Assembly (NCBI RefSeq): GCF_000158815.1
Contig: NZ_GG657738.1
Span: forward strand, 1,378,936 to 1,442,935
DNA from: Micromonospora sp. ATCC 39149
Lineage (GTDB): Bacteria; Actinomycetota; Actinomycetes; Mycobacteriales; Micromonosporaceae
DNA: 64,000 nucleotides
Direction of reading: 5' to 3'
The notes beneath the pieces are model-generated. The model was not told the DNA's origin and made no database searches. It worked only from the letters and a program-made list of their open reading frames with translations. The number at the start of each line of letters is the position of its first letter. Within the stretch, counting starts at the first letter, position 1. The translations under genes and the position numbers were made by a program. Positions 32,099 through 40,061 of this stretch are shown here, piece by piece.

Positions 32099-33009
32099 CG
32101 CTGCCCCCAGAAGTCGGTGGACCGGTAGAAGCCGCTGCTGAACCCGATCTGCCGGGCCAGGTACGTCGCCTGGAGCGGGCAGCCGCCGGACAGCGGGGCC
32201 AGCAGTTCCGTGCACCGCTCGACCAGCTCGACGATGCGCTGGTCCACCTCGGCGCGGTCGTTCACCAGCAGCAACGCGTTCAGGTCGCCCCATTCGAGGT
32301 CCCGCTCGTACGTGGCGAGGTCGTTGACGAGCCGCAGCACCCGCTGCACCTCGTCGCTGACGGCCACCAGCCGGTCCAGCCGCCGGTGGGTTTCCGCGTC
32401 GCCGGTCCAGATCCAATGTGCGACGTTGACCACGGTGCAGGCGAGGTTGTCGGCATTGGCGAGGTACTCTGCGAAGCCGGGCAACGGGGCGCCGTCGCGC
32501 TGCCGGGCGGTCTTCCAGTCCCACTCCCGGGCCATCGCGGTCACCGTGCGGCGTACCGCCGCGCGCCATGCGTCGCCCAACGCGGCGAACGCGGGGACTG
32601 TCGCGAGGTCGTCGCGGAGCTCGGCGAGCAGGCGTCCGAGCGGGTCGTCGGCGTCCGGGCTCCTGCCCTCGACGACCGCGAGGGCACCGGTCACCACCCG
32701 GTCGACGTCCGCCCGGGACTTCGCCAGGTAGTCGATCCGCCAGTCGAGGGCGAATCCCCAGAGCACCATCCGGTTGCTCAGTCGTAACTGCTCGGCCGTG
32801 CACCAGGGTGCGCCGAAGGCGATGGCCAGGGCGATGTTGCTGAACAGCGCGGCGTCGAAGGGCCGGCCGGTGCAGAGGTCCGGGAAGCGGGCGGCCTGCC
32901 GTTGCAGGTCGCGCTGGCCCTGCGCGGCGAGCGCGCAGATCCGGCCCTGCTCGGCGGCGGCGGAGAGCTGGTCGGGCAGCACCGTGGACGGTGGCGTGAC
33001 GAGGTTCAC
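32095..33009 (-). CDS. class I terpene synthase
   Basis: 304 residues, all alpha. The metal-binding motif is unusual: DWRID near residue 87 (DxxxD in place of DDxxD). The NSE-like motif is NDLATYERD near residue 228, with Thr in the second and Asp in the third ligand position (usual N-x3-S/T-x3-E). The downstream FYRSTDFWG ending is also typical of diterpene-type bacterial synthases. It would ionise the bicyclic diphosphate made by the class II enzyme and set the final olefin or alcohol. Its GTG overlaps the P450 stop and its stop overlaps the class II start, so all three are coupled. Confidence 0.8.
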   Translation of the reverse strand: MNLVTPPSTVLPDQLSAAAEQGRICALAAQGQRDLQRQAARFPDLCTGRPFDAALFSNIALAIAFGAPWCTAEQLRLSNRMVLWGFALDWRIDYLAKSRADVDRVVTGALAVVEGRSPDADDPLGRLLAELRDDLATVPAFAALGDAWRAAVRRTVTAMAREWDWKTARQRDGAPLPGFAEYLANADNLACTVVNVAHWIWTGDAETHRRLDRLVAVSDEVQRVLRLVNDLATYERDLEWGDLNALLLVNDRAEVDQRIVELVERCTELLAPLSGGCPLQATYLARQIGFSSGFYRSTDFWGQR

Positions 33010-34385
33010 GCGACGGTTCCGGTGCGGACGGGGCGCAGCTCCAGTTCCACGCGGTCCCTCGCCCGCAGCGCGGCGGCGAGCCGCACAGCGGGCAGTCGGG
33101 AACTGCGCGCCCGCAGCCGGTAGCGGCTCAACAGGTTCGCCACGATGAGCTGCGCCTCCAGATAGAACAGGTGCATGCCCAGGCACTGGTGCGGGCCGCC
33201 GCCGAAGGGGAAGAACGCGTACCGGTGCCGGGCCCGGACCCGCTGCGGGGTGAACCGGTCCGGGTCGAAGACCTCCGGGTCGTCCCAGTACCGCGTCAAC
33301 CGCTGGGTGACCAGCGAGCTGATCAGCAGCGTCGCCCCGGCCGGCAGGCGCACGCCGCCAAGCGTCGTCGGCCGGAGCACCTGCCGGGGCGCCAGCCAGC
33401 CCACCGGGTAGAGCCGGATCAGCTCGTCGAGCACCATCCGGGTGTAGCGCAGGCGCGGCAGGTGCTCGGGGCCGACCCGGCCACCGCCGGCCACCGAGTC
33501 GATCTCCTCCCGCAACCGGGCGGCGACCTCGGGTGAGCGCTCCAGGTGCGGCCAGAGCCAGGTCAGCACGTTGACGGTGGTCTCGGTGGTCACGGCCACC
33601 ATGGCAACGGTGTCGTTGCGGACCTGCCGCTCGTCCAGTGGCCGGCCGTCGCCGGTGGTGCCCCGCCAGAGCGTGGCGATGACGTCGTCGCCGTCGCTGC
33701 CCCGCGCCGAGCGGACGATCGGCGCCAGCACCTCGTCGATGCGCCGGGCGGCGTCCCGGAACGCCCGGTCGCCGGGCATCGGCAGCGCCAGCGGTGCGAA
33801 CGGCACCAGCACCCGGGGGATCACCGAGGTGGCGATCGCGTCCTGGGCCCGGATGACGCGGAGAGCGTCGGCGACCGAGATCCGGCCGCCGAAGAACGTC
33901 TCCATCATCGTCCGGCACACGATCCGGGCCTGCTCGGCGCCGATGTCCACCGGCTGGCCGGCGCGGGCCGGCCCGTCCAGCTCGGCGACCGCGTCGGCGA
34001 TCGTCGCGGCCATCCGGTCCAACACCGCCTCTATCCGCCGGGCGGTGAACAGTGGCTGGAGGATGCGCCGGCTGTCCGACCACACCGGACCGTCGCCGAG
34101 GATCCCGTCGCCGAACAGCCGGCGCAGCGGACCCCAGAACGCGCCGTCGCCGGCCCGGCCGAAGTTGTCGGCCCGGTCCCCCAGCACCTGCTGCACGTGG
34201 TCGGCATCGGTCACCAGGTAGGGCCGGAACGCCCCGACGTTGAGTCGGACCACCTCGCCGCCGGCCCGCTCGCCGAAGTCGACGAGGGCGCGGACGGGGT
34301 CGCGGAGCAGGCCGGGCGCGACGTGCCGCAGCGGAACGGATCTCGCTCGCCGAGCACGGGTGGGGGCCGGGTGTGGGGCTACCAC
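33006..34385 (-). CDS. cytochrome P450
   Basis: 459 residues. The heme-ligand loop is FPFGGGPHQCLG (Cys near 400), the K-helix ExxR is ELIR near 321, and the I-helix has VAVTTETT in place of the usual (A/G)GxxT. It is the first gene of a tightly coupled operon with a class I terpene synthase and a class II cyclase, so a terpenoid is the likely substrate. The GTG at 34385 was chosen because GGGGAG lies 10 bases upstream and the family starts near LRHVAPGLLRDP; an upstream ATG would add about 29 unlikely residues. No ferredoxin or reductase is adjacent. Confidence 0.92.
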   Translation of the reverse strand: MVAPHPAPTRARRARSVPLRHVAPGLLRDPVRALVDFGERAGGEVVRLNVGAFRPYLVTDADHVQQVLGDRADNFGRAGDGAFWGPLRRLFGDGILGDGPVWSDSRRILQPLFTARRIEAVLDRMAATIADAVAELDGPARAGQPVDIGAEQARIVCRTMMETFFGGRISVADALRVIRAQDAIATSVIPRVLVPFAPLALPMPGDRAFRDAARRIDEVLAPIVRSARGSDGDDVIATLWRGTTGDGRPLDERQVRNDTVAMVAVTTETTVNVLTWLWPHLERSPEVAARLREEIDSVAGGGRVGPEHLPRLRYTRMVLDELIRLYPVGWLAPRQVLRPTTLGGVRLPAGATLLISSLVTQRLTRYWDDPEVFDPDRFTPQRVRARHRYAFFPFGGGPHQCLGMHLFYLEAQLIVANLLSRYRLRARSSRLPAVRLAAALRARDRVELELRPVRTGTVA

Positions 34386-34474
34386 GTGTGGTGCACTCCC
34401 CTGATCAACTGAGCGTCGCGGAACGACCGTGGAAAGTAACGGTCCGCCCGAGCATGCCATTGAGCAGGTCAACT

Positions 34475-34511
34475 TCTCCAGAGGAGAGAAGAATAATTTT
34501 CGCGCGCGAAA
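34475..34511. promoter_or_regulatory. palindromes in the divergent P450 / DUF2630 intergenic region
   Basis: The gap 34386-34795 contains no gene. TCTCC-AGA-GGAGA (34475-34487) and the perfect 14-bp palindrome TTTCGCGCGCGAAA (34498-34511) lie about 90-125 bases before the P450 start, in an AT-richer patch. They are candidate operator sites for the terpene operon; no regulator is identified. Confidence 0.4.
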
Positions 34512-34795
34512 TTTCCCGGCTCCACTAGGGACCCGTCACGGACCCGCCACCTGGGCATTTCCACCGGCACCGCCACACCTCGTAACCAACTGGCAACCGA
34601 GCTGGGGTGCCGCGGACGGGCGTAGCCTCGTTGCCCGCGCCGTCGATCGCGCATCGGCGGCAGGGACCCGCCGGCCCTCGGCGTCGATGCCGCCCGGCGA
34701 CGGCCAGGCCCGCCGGGGGCGCCGTGACGACTTTCGCCAACCCGACGCGGGAGAGAAGCGGGCACGACCCCACCCGCTGTGCCAGGCTCAGGGGC

Positions 34796-35041
34796 ATGGA
34801 CGACAAGACCATCCTGAATCGGATCTCCGAGCTGGTCGACGAGGAGCACCGGCTCCGCTCGGCGGCGCAGACGAAGGAGTCCGGCACCGCCGACGAGCAG
34901 GACCGGCTGCGCGAGTTGGAGGAATCCCTGGACCAGTGCTGGGACCTGCTACGCCGGCGGCGGGCCGCCCGCCAGGCCCACGGTGACCCCGAGGCCCAGG
35001 GTGTACGCCCGGTCCCGGAGGTGGAGCGCTACCTCCAGTGA
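34796..35041 (+). CDS. DUF2630 family protein
   Basis: 81 residues, starting MDDKTILNRISELVDEEHRLR. This is a short, highly charged, probably coiled-coil protein of a family widespread in actinobacteria. The central helix (QDRLRELEESLDQCWDLLRRRRA) and an unstructured tail ending RYLQ are typical. The start codon lies right after an AGGGG stretch. Function unknown; its conservation and size suggest a housekeeping or regulatory role. It is divergent from the terpene operon and converges on the RIO kinase gene 80 bases on. Confidence 0.8.
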   Translation: MDDKTILNRISELVDEEHRLRSAAQTKESGTADEQDRLRELEESLDQCWDLLRRRRAARQAHGDPEAQGVRPVPEVERYLQ

Positions 35042-35123
35042 CCAGTCAGGCGGCCGGCACGCGCCGGCCGCCCCTGGTCCGACGCGGGCGCCGGGTCCTG
35101 GTCCGGCGTCCGCGCGGCGTGGC

Positions 35124-36071
35124 TCAGCGGAGGCCGGCCTCGCGCAGCAGCAGCGCGGTCAGCGCCCCCGGGTCGGTGTCGCCGGCCGGCAGGCCACGCG
35201 CCGTGAACCAGGCCCCCACCACCCGGACGTCCCTGGCCAGGAACTCCGGGCCCTGCGGGTTGGCCACCACGTCCACCACCTGCGGCAGATCGATCATGAC
35301 CAGCCGCCCCGCGTGCACCAGCAGGTTGTACGGCGACAGGTCGCCGTGCGCGTAGCCGGCCCGGGCCAGCACCACCAGTGCGTCGACCAGTTGCTCCCAC
35401 AGCGAGCGCAGCTCGGCCGGCTCGGGCCGGCACTGGGCGAGCCGGGGCGCGGCCAGCCCCTCGTCCGGATCACCGACGAACTCCAGCATCAGCTCGGTGC
35501 CGAGCAGCTGCACGGGGTACGGCACGGCGATACGGCCGTGCGCCGCGCCGATCTCCCAGAGTCGGGAGAGGGCGGCGAACTCGGCGGCGGCCCATTGCCC
35601 GGCGATCATCTGCCGGCCGAACGCGGTACGCCCGGCCATCGCCCGGTTCTCCCGGGACCGGCGCACCCGGCGTCCCTCCAGGTAGCCGGCATCGCGGTGG
35701 AACAGCCGGTGCTGGGCGTCCCGGTACCGCTTCACCGCCAGCAGGCAGGACCGGTCGGTGTCCGGCACGGCCCGGCGGACCAGGTGGACGTCCGCCTCCT
35801 TGCCGGTCTTGAGCACACCCAGGTCGGTGTCCCGGGCGGCCAGCTCGGTGACCAGCCAGGCCGGGTACGGCTCGGGGCCGTGCACGGCCCGGTCCCAGGT
35901 GGACCAGGCGTCGCCGGCAGGGGCGTCGTCGTCCGGGCCCGGGTCAGGGTCCGGGTCGGTCAGGACCGGCTCGGCGGGCCGGCCGCGCTTCAGGAAATTC
36001 GGTTCGTCGTCGTCGAAGCGGCTCTTGCCGCGGCTCCGGCGCCCGCGCGCCGGAAAGTCGTCGTCACGCAC
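35124..36071 (-). CDS. RIO1-like atypical serine kinase
   Basis: 315 residues from a GTG. An acidic, Arg-rich N-terminal tail (about 1-60) precedes the kinase. It has the RIO flexible-loop start GVLKTGKEADVHLV (about 85), catalytic YAHGDLSPYNLLV (about 243) and metal-binding LVMIDLPQ (about 257). RIO kinases mature small ribosomal subunits in eukaryotes and archaea; the bacterial role is not established. It is preceded by a loosely spaced AAGGGA. The HAD gene lies upstream on the same strand with a ~200-base gap that contains a 15-base direct repeat but no gene. Confidence 0.9.
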   Translation of the reverse strand: MRDDDFPARGRRSRGKSRFDDDEPNFLKRGRPAEPVLTDPDPDPGPDDDAPAGDAWSTWDRAVHGPEPYPAWLVTELAARDTDLGVLKTGKEADVHLVRRAVPDTDRSCLLAVKRYRDAQHRLFHRDAGYLEGRRVRRSRENRAMAGRTAFGRQMIAGQWAAAEFAALSRLWEIGAAHGRIAVPYPVQLLGTELMLEFVGDPDEGLAAPRLAQCRPEPAELRSLWEQLVDALVVLARAGYAHGDLSPYNLLVHAGRLVMIDLPQVVDVVANPQGPEFLARDVRVVGAWFTARGLPAGDTDPGALTALLLREAGLR

Positions 36072-36273
36072 TGTGCTGGTGATCCCTTGATCGAGGCTGG
36101 TGAAGGCAGGTGGAAGAGCCCTGCAAAGACGGCCATGACGCGACCTCCCCTCCTCGACCGGGAACAACCCGGCTGCGCCCGCGCGCGGCACCATGCTGGG
36201 CCACACCCGCGCGCCCCCGCAACCGATTTACCCTGGGGCCGCCGTCAGGTTCAGCGCGCCACCGGGGCCGCCG

Positions 36274-36918
36274 TCAGGCCGCGAGCACGGTGGCGACGGC
36301 GGCGAGCAGGCCGTCGACGGTGAACGTGGGGGCGAACCGGGTGTCCGTCCAGGCCCGTCCCCGGTGCAGCCAGACGCTGGGCAGGCCCACGGCCGCCGCC
36401 CCGCCGATGTCGGCCTCCGGGCTGTCCCCCACCAGCCACGCCCCGCGCAGCGGCATCCGGACCCGCCGGGCGGCCAGCGCGAAGATCCTCGGGTTGGGCT
36501 TGCTGACCCCGGCCTCCTCCGAGATCACCCAGTCGGCGACGTACCTGTCCAGGCCGGTCGCGCGGATCATCGCGTCCTGCTGGCGGACGCTGCCGTTGCT
36601 CACCACCACCGGCACCCAGCCGGCGTTGTCGGCGATGCGCAGCGCGCAGGCCACCAGCGGGTCGAGCCGGGTGTACGCGGCCACCCCGTCGTGCAGCTCC
36701 TCCACCAGGTCCAGCGAGGAGATCAGCAGCCCGTACCGGTCGCGGATCGCGTCAGCCACGTCCCACCGGTCGGTCAGCCCGTCGGCGTCGATCGACAGCA
36801 GCCAGTCGATGTCGGTGGCCGGCGCGCCGATGCCGTCGAGAAAGCGCTCGCCCCAGGCGCGGAACGGCCCGGCCCGGTCGAGCAGGGTGTTGTCCAGGTC
36901 CAGCAGGAGCAGCGGCAC
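36274..36918 (-). CDS. HAD-superfamily phosphatase
   Basis: 214 residues from a GTG. The four HAD motifs are in order: DLDNTL (7-12, nucleophile Asp), VSNGS (about 107), Lys in SKPNPRIF (about 139) and GDSPEADI (about 164). A helical cap lies between motifs I and II. It belongs to the subfamily of 2-haloacid-dehalogenase-like phosphatases acting on small phosphorylated metabolites; the natural substrate is unknown. It is divergent from acnR with a 219-base spacer. Confidence 0.88.
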   Translation of the reverse strand: MPLLLLDLDNTLLDRAGPFRAWGERFLDGIGAPATDIDWLLSIDADGLTDRWDVADAIRDRYGLLISSLDLVEELHDGVAAYTRLDPLVACALRIADNAGWVPVVVSNGSVRQQDAMIRATGLDRYVADWVISEEAGVSKPNPRIFALAARRVRMPLRGAWLVGDSPEADIGGAAAVGLPSVWLHRGRAWTDTRFAPTFTVDGLLAAVATVLAA

Positions 36919-37085
36919 TCGGGCACCTTAAGGGAGACGGGCCGCTGGCCGACAGGGCCGGCCGGCACGGCGTCACCGGGCGATGGTAGCCGGCCACCGA
37001 TGGGTCGATCACGCATCGGCTCCCTCGCCGGCACCGCCCGTGGCCAGCGCCTGAGCCCCTGACCGCCGACGTTGCCGGCACGTTA

Positions 37086-37104
37086 CAAGCCGTACGTACG
37101 GTTT
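37086..37104. promoter_or_regulatory. putative AcnR operator upstream of acnR
   Basis: CAAGCCGTACGTACGGTTT contains the perfect 12-bp palindrome CCGTACGTACGG and matches 17 of 19 positions of 23196-23214 before acnA. Position 34 bases before the start fits autoregulation. Confidence 0.6.
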
Positions 37105-37123
37105 GCACGGTGTCCGGTCACCT

Positions 37124-37137
37124 GACACGATCGTGTC
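37124..37137. promoter_or_regulatory. palindrome abutting the acnR start codon
   Basis: GACACGATCGTGTC is a perfect 14-bp palindrome ending immediately before the GTG start. It may be a second operator or block translation as a hairpin. It has no counterpart at acnA. Confidence 0.35.
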
Positions 37138-37710
37138 GTGCCCAGAGTAAGTCAGGACCAGCTCGACGCCCGCCGGCAGGAGATTCTCGCCGCAGCTCGG
37201 GCCTGTTTCGCCCGGCACGGCTACGAGGGCGCCACGGTGCGGCGGCTCGAGGAGGCCACCGGGCTGTCCCGGGGCGCGATCTTCCACCACTTCCGCGACA
37301 AGGACTCGCTCTTTCTCGCGGTGGCCGAGGACGACGCGGCGGCCATGGTGGAGACGGTTGCCCGCAACGGCCTTGTCCAGGTGATGCGGGACCTGTTGGC
37401 CCGGGCCGTCTCCCCGGACACCACCGGCTGGCTGGGCAGTCAGCTGGAGGTCTCCCGGCGGCTGCGCACCGACCCGGCGTTCGCGCGCCGCTGGGCGGAA
37501 CGGTCCGCCGCCATCGCGGAGGCGACCCGGGGCCGGCTGGCCCGCCAGCGGGAGGCCGGGGTGCTCCGCGAGGACGTACCCATCGACGTGCTGGCCCGGT
37601 TCCTCGAACTCGCCTACGACGGCCTGGTGCTGCACCTGGCGATGGGCCGCCCGGCCGGCGACCTCGGCCCGGTGCTCGACCTGGTCGAGGAGGCCGTCCG
37701 CCGCCGCTGA
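37138..37710 (+). CDS. acnR: TetR-family regulator, AcnR-like
   Basis: 190 residues from a GTG. The N-terminal HTH (about 15-60) reads ILAAARACFARHGYEGATVR, then ATGLSRGAIFHHFRDKDSLF. Together with VARNGLVQVMRDLLA this closely follows my memory of AcnR, the TetR repressor of aconitase in Corynebacterium and Mycobacterium (Rv1474c). The C-terminal ligand domain includes WLGSQLEVSRRL and RFLELAYDGLVLHLA. The 19-bp site shared with the acnA promoter supports the assignment. AcnR is usually adjacent to acn; here it is 11 kb away. Citrate is a known ligand in Corynebacterium; that is not shown here. Confidence 0.8.
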   Translation: MPRVSQDQLDARRQEILAAARACFARHGYEGATVRRLEEATGLSRGAIFHHFRDKDSLFLAVAEDDAAAMVETVARNGLVQVMRDLLARAVSPDTTGWLGSQLEVSRRLRTDPAFARRWAERSAAIAEATRGRLARQREAGVLREDVPIDVLARFLELAYDGLVLHLAMGRPAGDLGPVLDLVEEAVRRR

Positions 37711-37829
37711 CGGCCACCGCACCGGCGGGGGCGGGTCTCGGTCCGGTAACTCGGCCACCGGCCCGGGCCGGACGTGGTGGCCCTGCCCCACAATGAGGCG
37801 CGCAACCCCTCGCGCGACAGGAGAGCAGC

Positions 37830-38759
37830 ATGACCGTCATCGCGGCGCCCGGGGACACCTGGGGCATCCCCGGGCCCACCTTCCTCGGCTTCTACCTGTT
37901 GGCCGGCCTCATTGTCGTGGTCGGCGCGATTGTCCACCGGCGGCGGGTCCTCGCCGGCCCTTCGGCCGTCGGCGTCGGCCAGCTCGGCCCCCAGCAGGCG
38001 GCCTACCTCAACGGCGGCAACCAGATCGCGATCTGGGCCTCGCTGGGCGGCCTGCGCGGCAGCGGCGCCGTCGGAGTCCGCCCCGACCGGCGGCTCGCCG
38101 GCGGCGGCCCCCTGCCGGCGGGGGCCACCCCGCTGGACCGGGCGGTCCACCACGCCGCCAACCGCGGCCTGTACTCCCGGGAGCTGGGCCGCGACCGCCG
38201 GGTGCTGGAGGCCCTCGAACAACTGCGGCAGGGCCTTGAGCGGCAGGGCCTCGCGCTGACCGCGGATCAACGCAGCTCGGCCCGCACCGGCGCGTTCCTG
38301 CTGCTCGCCCTCGTCGGGCTCGGCGTGTTCCGGATCTTCGCTGGGCTGTCCAACGACCGGCCGGTCGGCTTCCTGGTGCTGGCCGTGATCCCCCTGGCCA
38401 TCGCCTCCGCGCTGCTCGCCCGGGTGCCGTGGCGAACCCGGGCCGCCAACCGGGCCCTGCGCGAGCTGCACCGCAGCAACGTGCACCTCGCCCCCACCTC
38501 CGCCCCGGCGTACGCGACCTACGGGGCGGCCGGCGCGGCGATGAGCGTGGCCCTGTTCGGCACCGCCGCGCTGTGGGCCATGGACCCGGGCTTCGCCGAG
38601 CAGGCCGAGATCCAGCGTCAGGCGCTCTCGGGCACCGGCAGCTCCTCGGTCGGCGGGTGCAGCGGCGGCAGCTCGTCGGACGGGGGCAGTTCCGGCGGCG
38701 GAGGCGGCTCCTGCGGCGGCGGGGGCGGCTGCGGCGGGGGCGGGGGCTGCGGCGGATGA
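37830..38759 (+). CDS. TIGR04222-type membrane protein with Gly/Cys-rich tail
   Basis: 309 residues, ATG behind GGAGAG. Four hydrophobic segments (about 17-36, 153-172, 177-200, 232-254) surround a soluble region of about 100 residues. The last ~45 residues are almost only Gly, Ser and Cys (four Cys, in SCGGGG, GCGGGG and GGCSGG). In several actinobacteria such proteins are encoded next to a DUF692 gene, as here: the stop overlaps the DUF692 ATG (ATGA). DUF692 iron enzymes modify Cys residues in peptides, so the tail may be a modification substrate; this is inference. No known catalytic motif is visible. Confidence 0.8.
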   Translation: MTVIAAPGDTWGIPGPTFLGFYLLAGLIVVVGAIVHRRRVLAGPSAVGVGQLGPQQAAYLNGGNQIAIWASLGGLRGSGAVGVRPDRRLAGGGPLPAGATPLDRAVHHAANRGLYSRELGRDRRVLEALEQLRQGLERQGLALTADQRSSARTGAFLLLALVGLGVFRIFAGLSNDRPVGFLVLAVIPLAIASALLARVPWRTRAANRALRELHRSNVHLAPTSAPAYATYGAAGAAMSVALFGTAALWAMDPGFAEQAEIQRQALSGTGSSSVGGCSGGSSSDGGSSGGGGGSCGGGGGCGGGGGCGG

Positions 38760-39573
38760 CCGGCCCGGGTCCCGCCGGGGTCGGCATCGGTTGGCGGCCC
38801 GAGATCGCCGGTTTCGTGGCCGGGCTGCCCCGGGCTACGGTTCGTTGGAGGTGGTGGCCGAGGCGGTCGCCCCGCACGGGCCACCGCCGCCCGGGCTCGC
38901 CGCGCTGGTCGAGCGCGGCGTCACCGTCGTACCGCACGGGGTGAAGCTCTCCCTCGGCGGCGCGAGCCGGTCGACCCGGCCCGGGTTGACCAGCATGGCG
39001 CGGATGGCCGAGCTGGTCGGCGCGCCCGCTGTCAGCGAGCAATGCGTTCGTGCGGGACCGATGCTGAGTCGACACTGCTGCAGTGCCGGCAGCCTGGAAG
39101 TCGTCGCGCGATGAAGGCCAACGTACGCCGGGACCCAGGCCGAGCTGCCGGTGCCGATCGCGCTGGAGCCGATCGCGGCATTGTTCGACTGGCCGGACGA
39201 CGAGCTGGACGAGGCGGACTTCCTCACCGAGATCCTGGACGCGACCGGCGCGACGCTGCTGCTGGACATCGCCAACGTGCACGCCAACGCCCGCAACCGG
39301 GGTGCCGACCCGCTGGCCCTGCTGGACCGGCTGCCGCTGGGCCGGGTGGCGTACGCCCACGTCGCCGGGGGCGCCGAGCAGGGCGGCTTCTACCACGACA
39401 CGCACACCGACCCGGTGCCGCCGGCCGTGCTCGACCTGGTCGGCGAGCTGTGCGCCCGCCACCGCCCGCCCGCGCTGCTGCTGGAGCGCGACGGCCGCTG
39501 GCCGCCCGCGTCGGCGCTGCGGGCCGAGTTGGACGCCATCGCCGCGGCGTCCGGGTATCCGGCGGTGACGTGA
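38756..39573 (+). pseudogene. DUF692 (UPF0276) iron-dependent oxidase-like gene, frameshifted
   Basis: Similarity to DUF692 enzymes (MbnB, TglH, BufB group) runs through the whole span but in several frames. VGIGWRPEIAGFVAGLP starts in one frame. An extra base near 38831 and another near 38848 restore VVAEAV and VVPHGVKLSLGGA. The frame breaks again near 39042, 39113 and 39131. From 39151 an intact 140-codon stretch (PIALEPIAALFDW, LLLDIANVHANARNRG, HVAGG, FYHDTH) carries Asp, Asn and His metal-ligand candidates. It overlaps genes on both sides by 4 bases. Decay is the best reading; clustered sequencing errors are the alternative. Confidence 0.75.
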
Positions 39574-40028
39574 GCGCGTCCGGCGGCGGCGACCTGGCCG
39601 CCAGGCAGGCGGAGCTGGTGGCGACGCTGGTCGCGGGCGGGCCGCTGCCGCCTGGGTTCGCCCCGGGCCCGGTCGACGCCGCCCGCCGCGCCCTGCTGCG
39701 CAAGCGGGCCGGCGACGTGGCCCGGCACTGGCCGCTGCTCGCCGCCGCTCTCGGCGGGAGCTGGTCGGCGACGTTCGCCCGTTGGGCGGCCGACCGGCCC
39801 ACCAACGGCTCGCTGCGTGACGGCTGGGACCTGGCCCGGGAGCTGCACCGCCGGGGCGAGCTGCCGCCGCTGGGCGCAGAGGAGCTGGCGGCCCGGGAGG
39901 CGGCCACCCGCTACGACGGCGCGACGGCGCCACGACCGCGCCGGCTGCCCGCCCTGGCCCGCGTCGGCGGCACCGTCGCGGTGCAGTTCGCCGGCCGGGT
40001 ACGCCTGGTGCGCCCGGCCCACCGGTAG
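39570..40028 (+). CDS. SCO6045-C-terminal-domain-like partner of DUF692
   Basis: 152 residues from a GTG overlapping the DUF692 stop (GTGA). The start RQAELVATLVAGGPLPPGF, then RRALLRKRAGDVARHWPLLAAALG and WDLARELHRRGELPPLGAEE, match the C-terminal domain that, as I recall, is fused to DUF692 in Streptomyces SCO6045. By analogy with MbnC, TglI and BufC it could bind the substrate protein and present it to the DUF692 enzyme. It is basic and Ala/Arg-rich, with no membrane helix. Frame intact although the upstream DUF692 gene is broken. Confidence 0.65.
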   Translation: MSASGGGDLAARQAELVATLVAGGPLPPGFAPGPVDAARRALLRKRAGDVARHWPLLAAALGGSWSATFARWAADRPTNGSLRDGWDLARELHRRGELPPLGAEELAAREAATRYDGATAPRPRRLPALARVGGTVAVQFAGRVRLVRPAHR

Positions 40029-40061
40029 CCGCCCCCACCGGGGTACGGCAGGATCGGCGTC

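Noticed and set aside
38756..39573. Two separate functional genes made from the DUF692 region
   Set aside because: Both parts align to one family end to end; a start at 39151 would lack the N-terminal half of the barrel.
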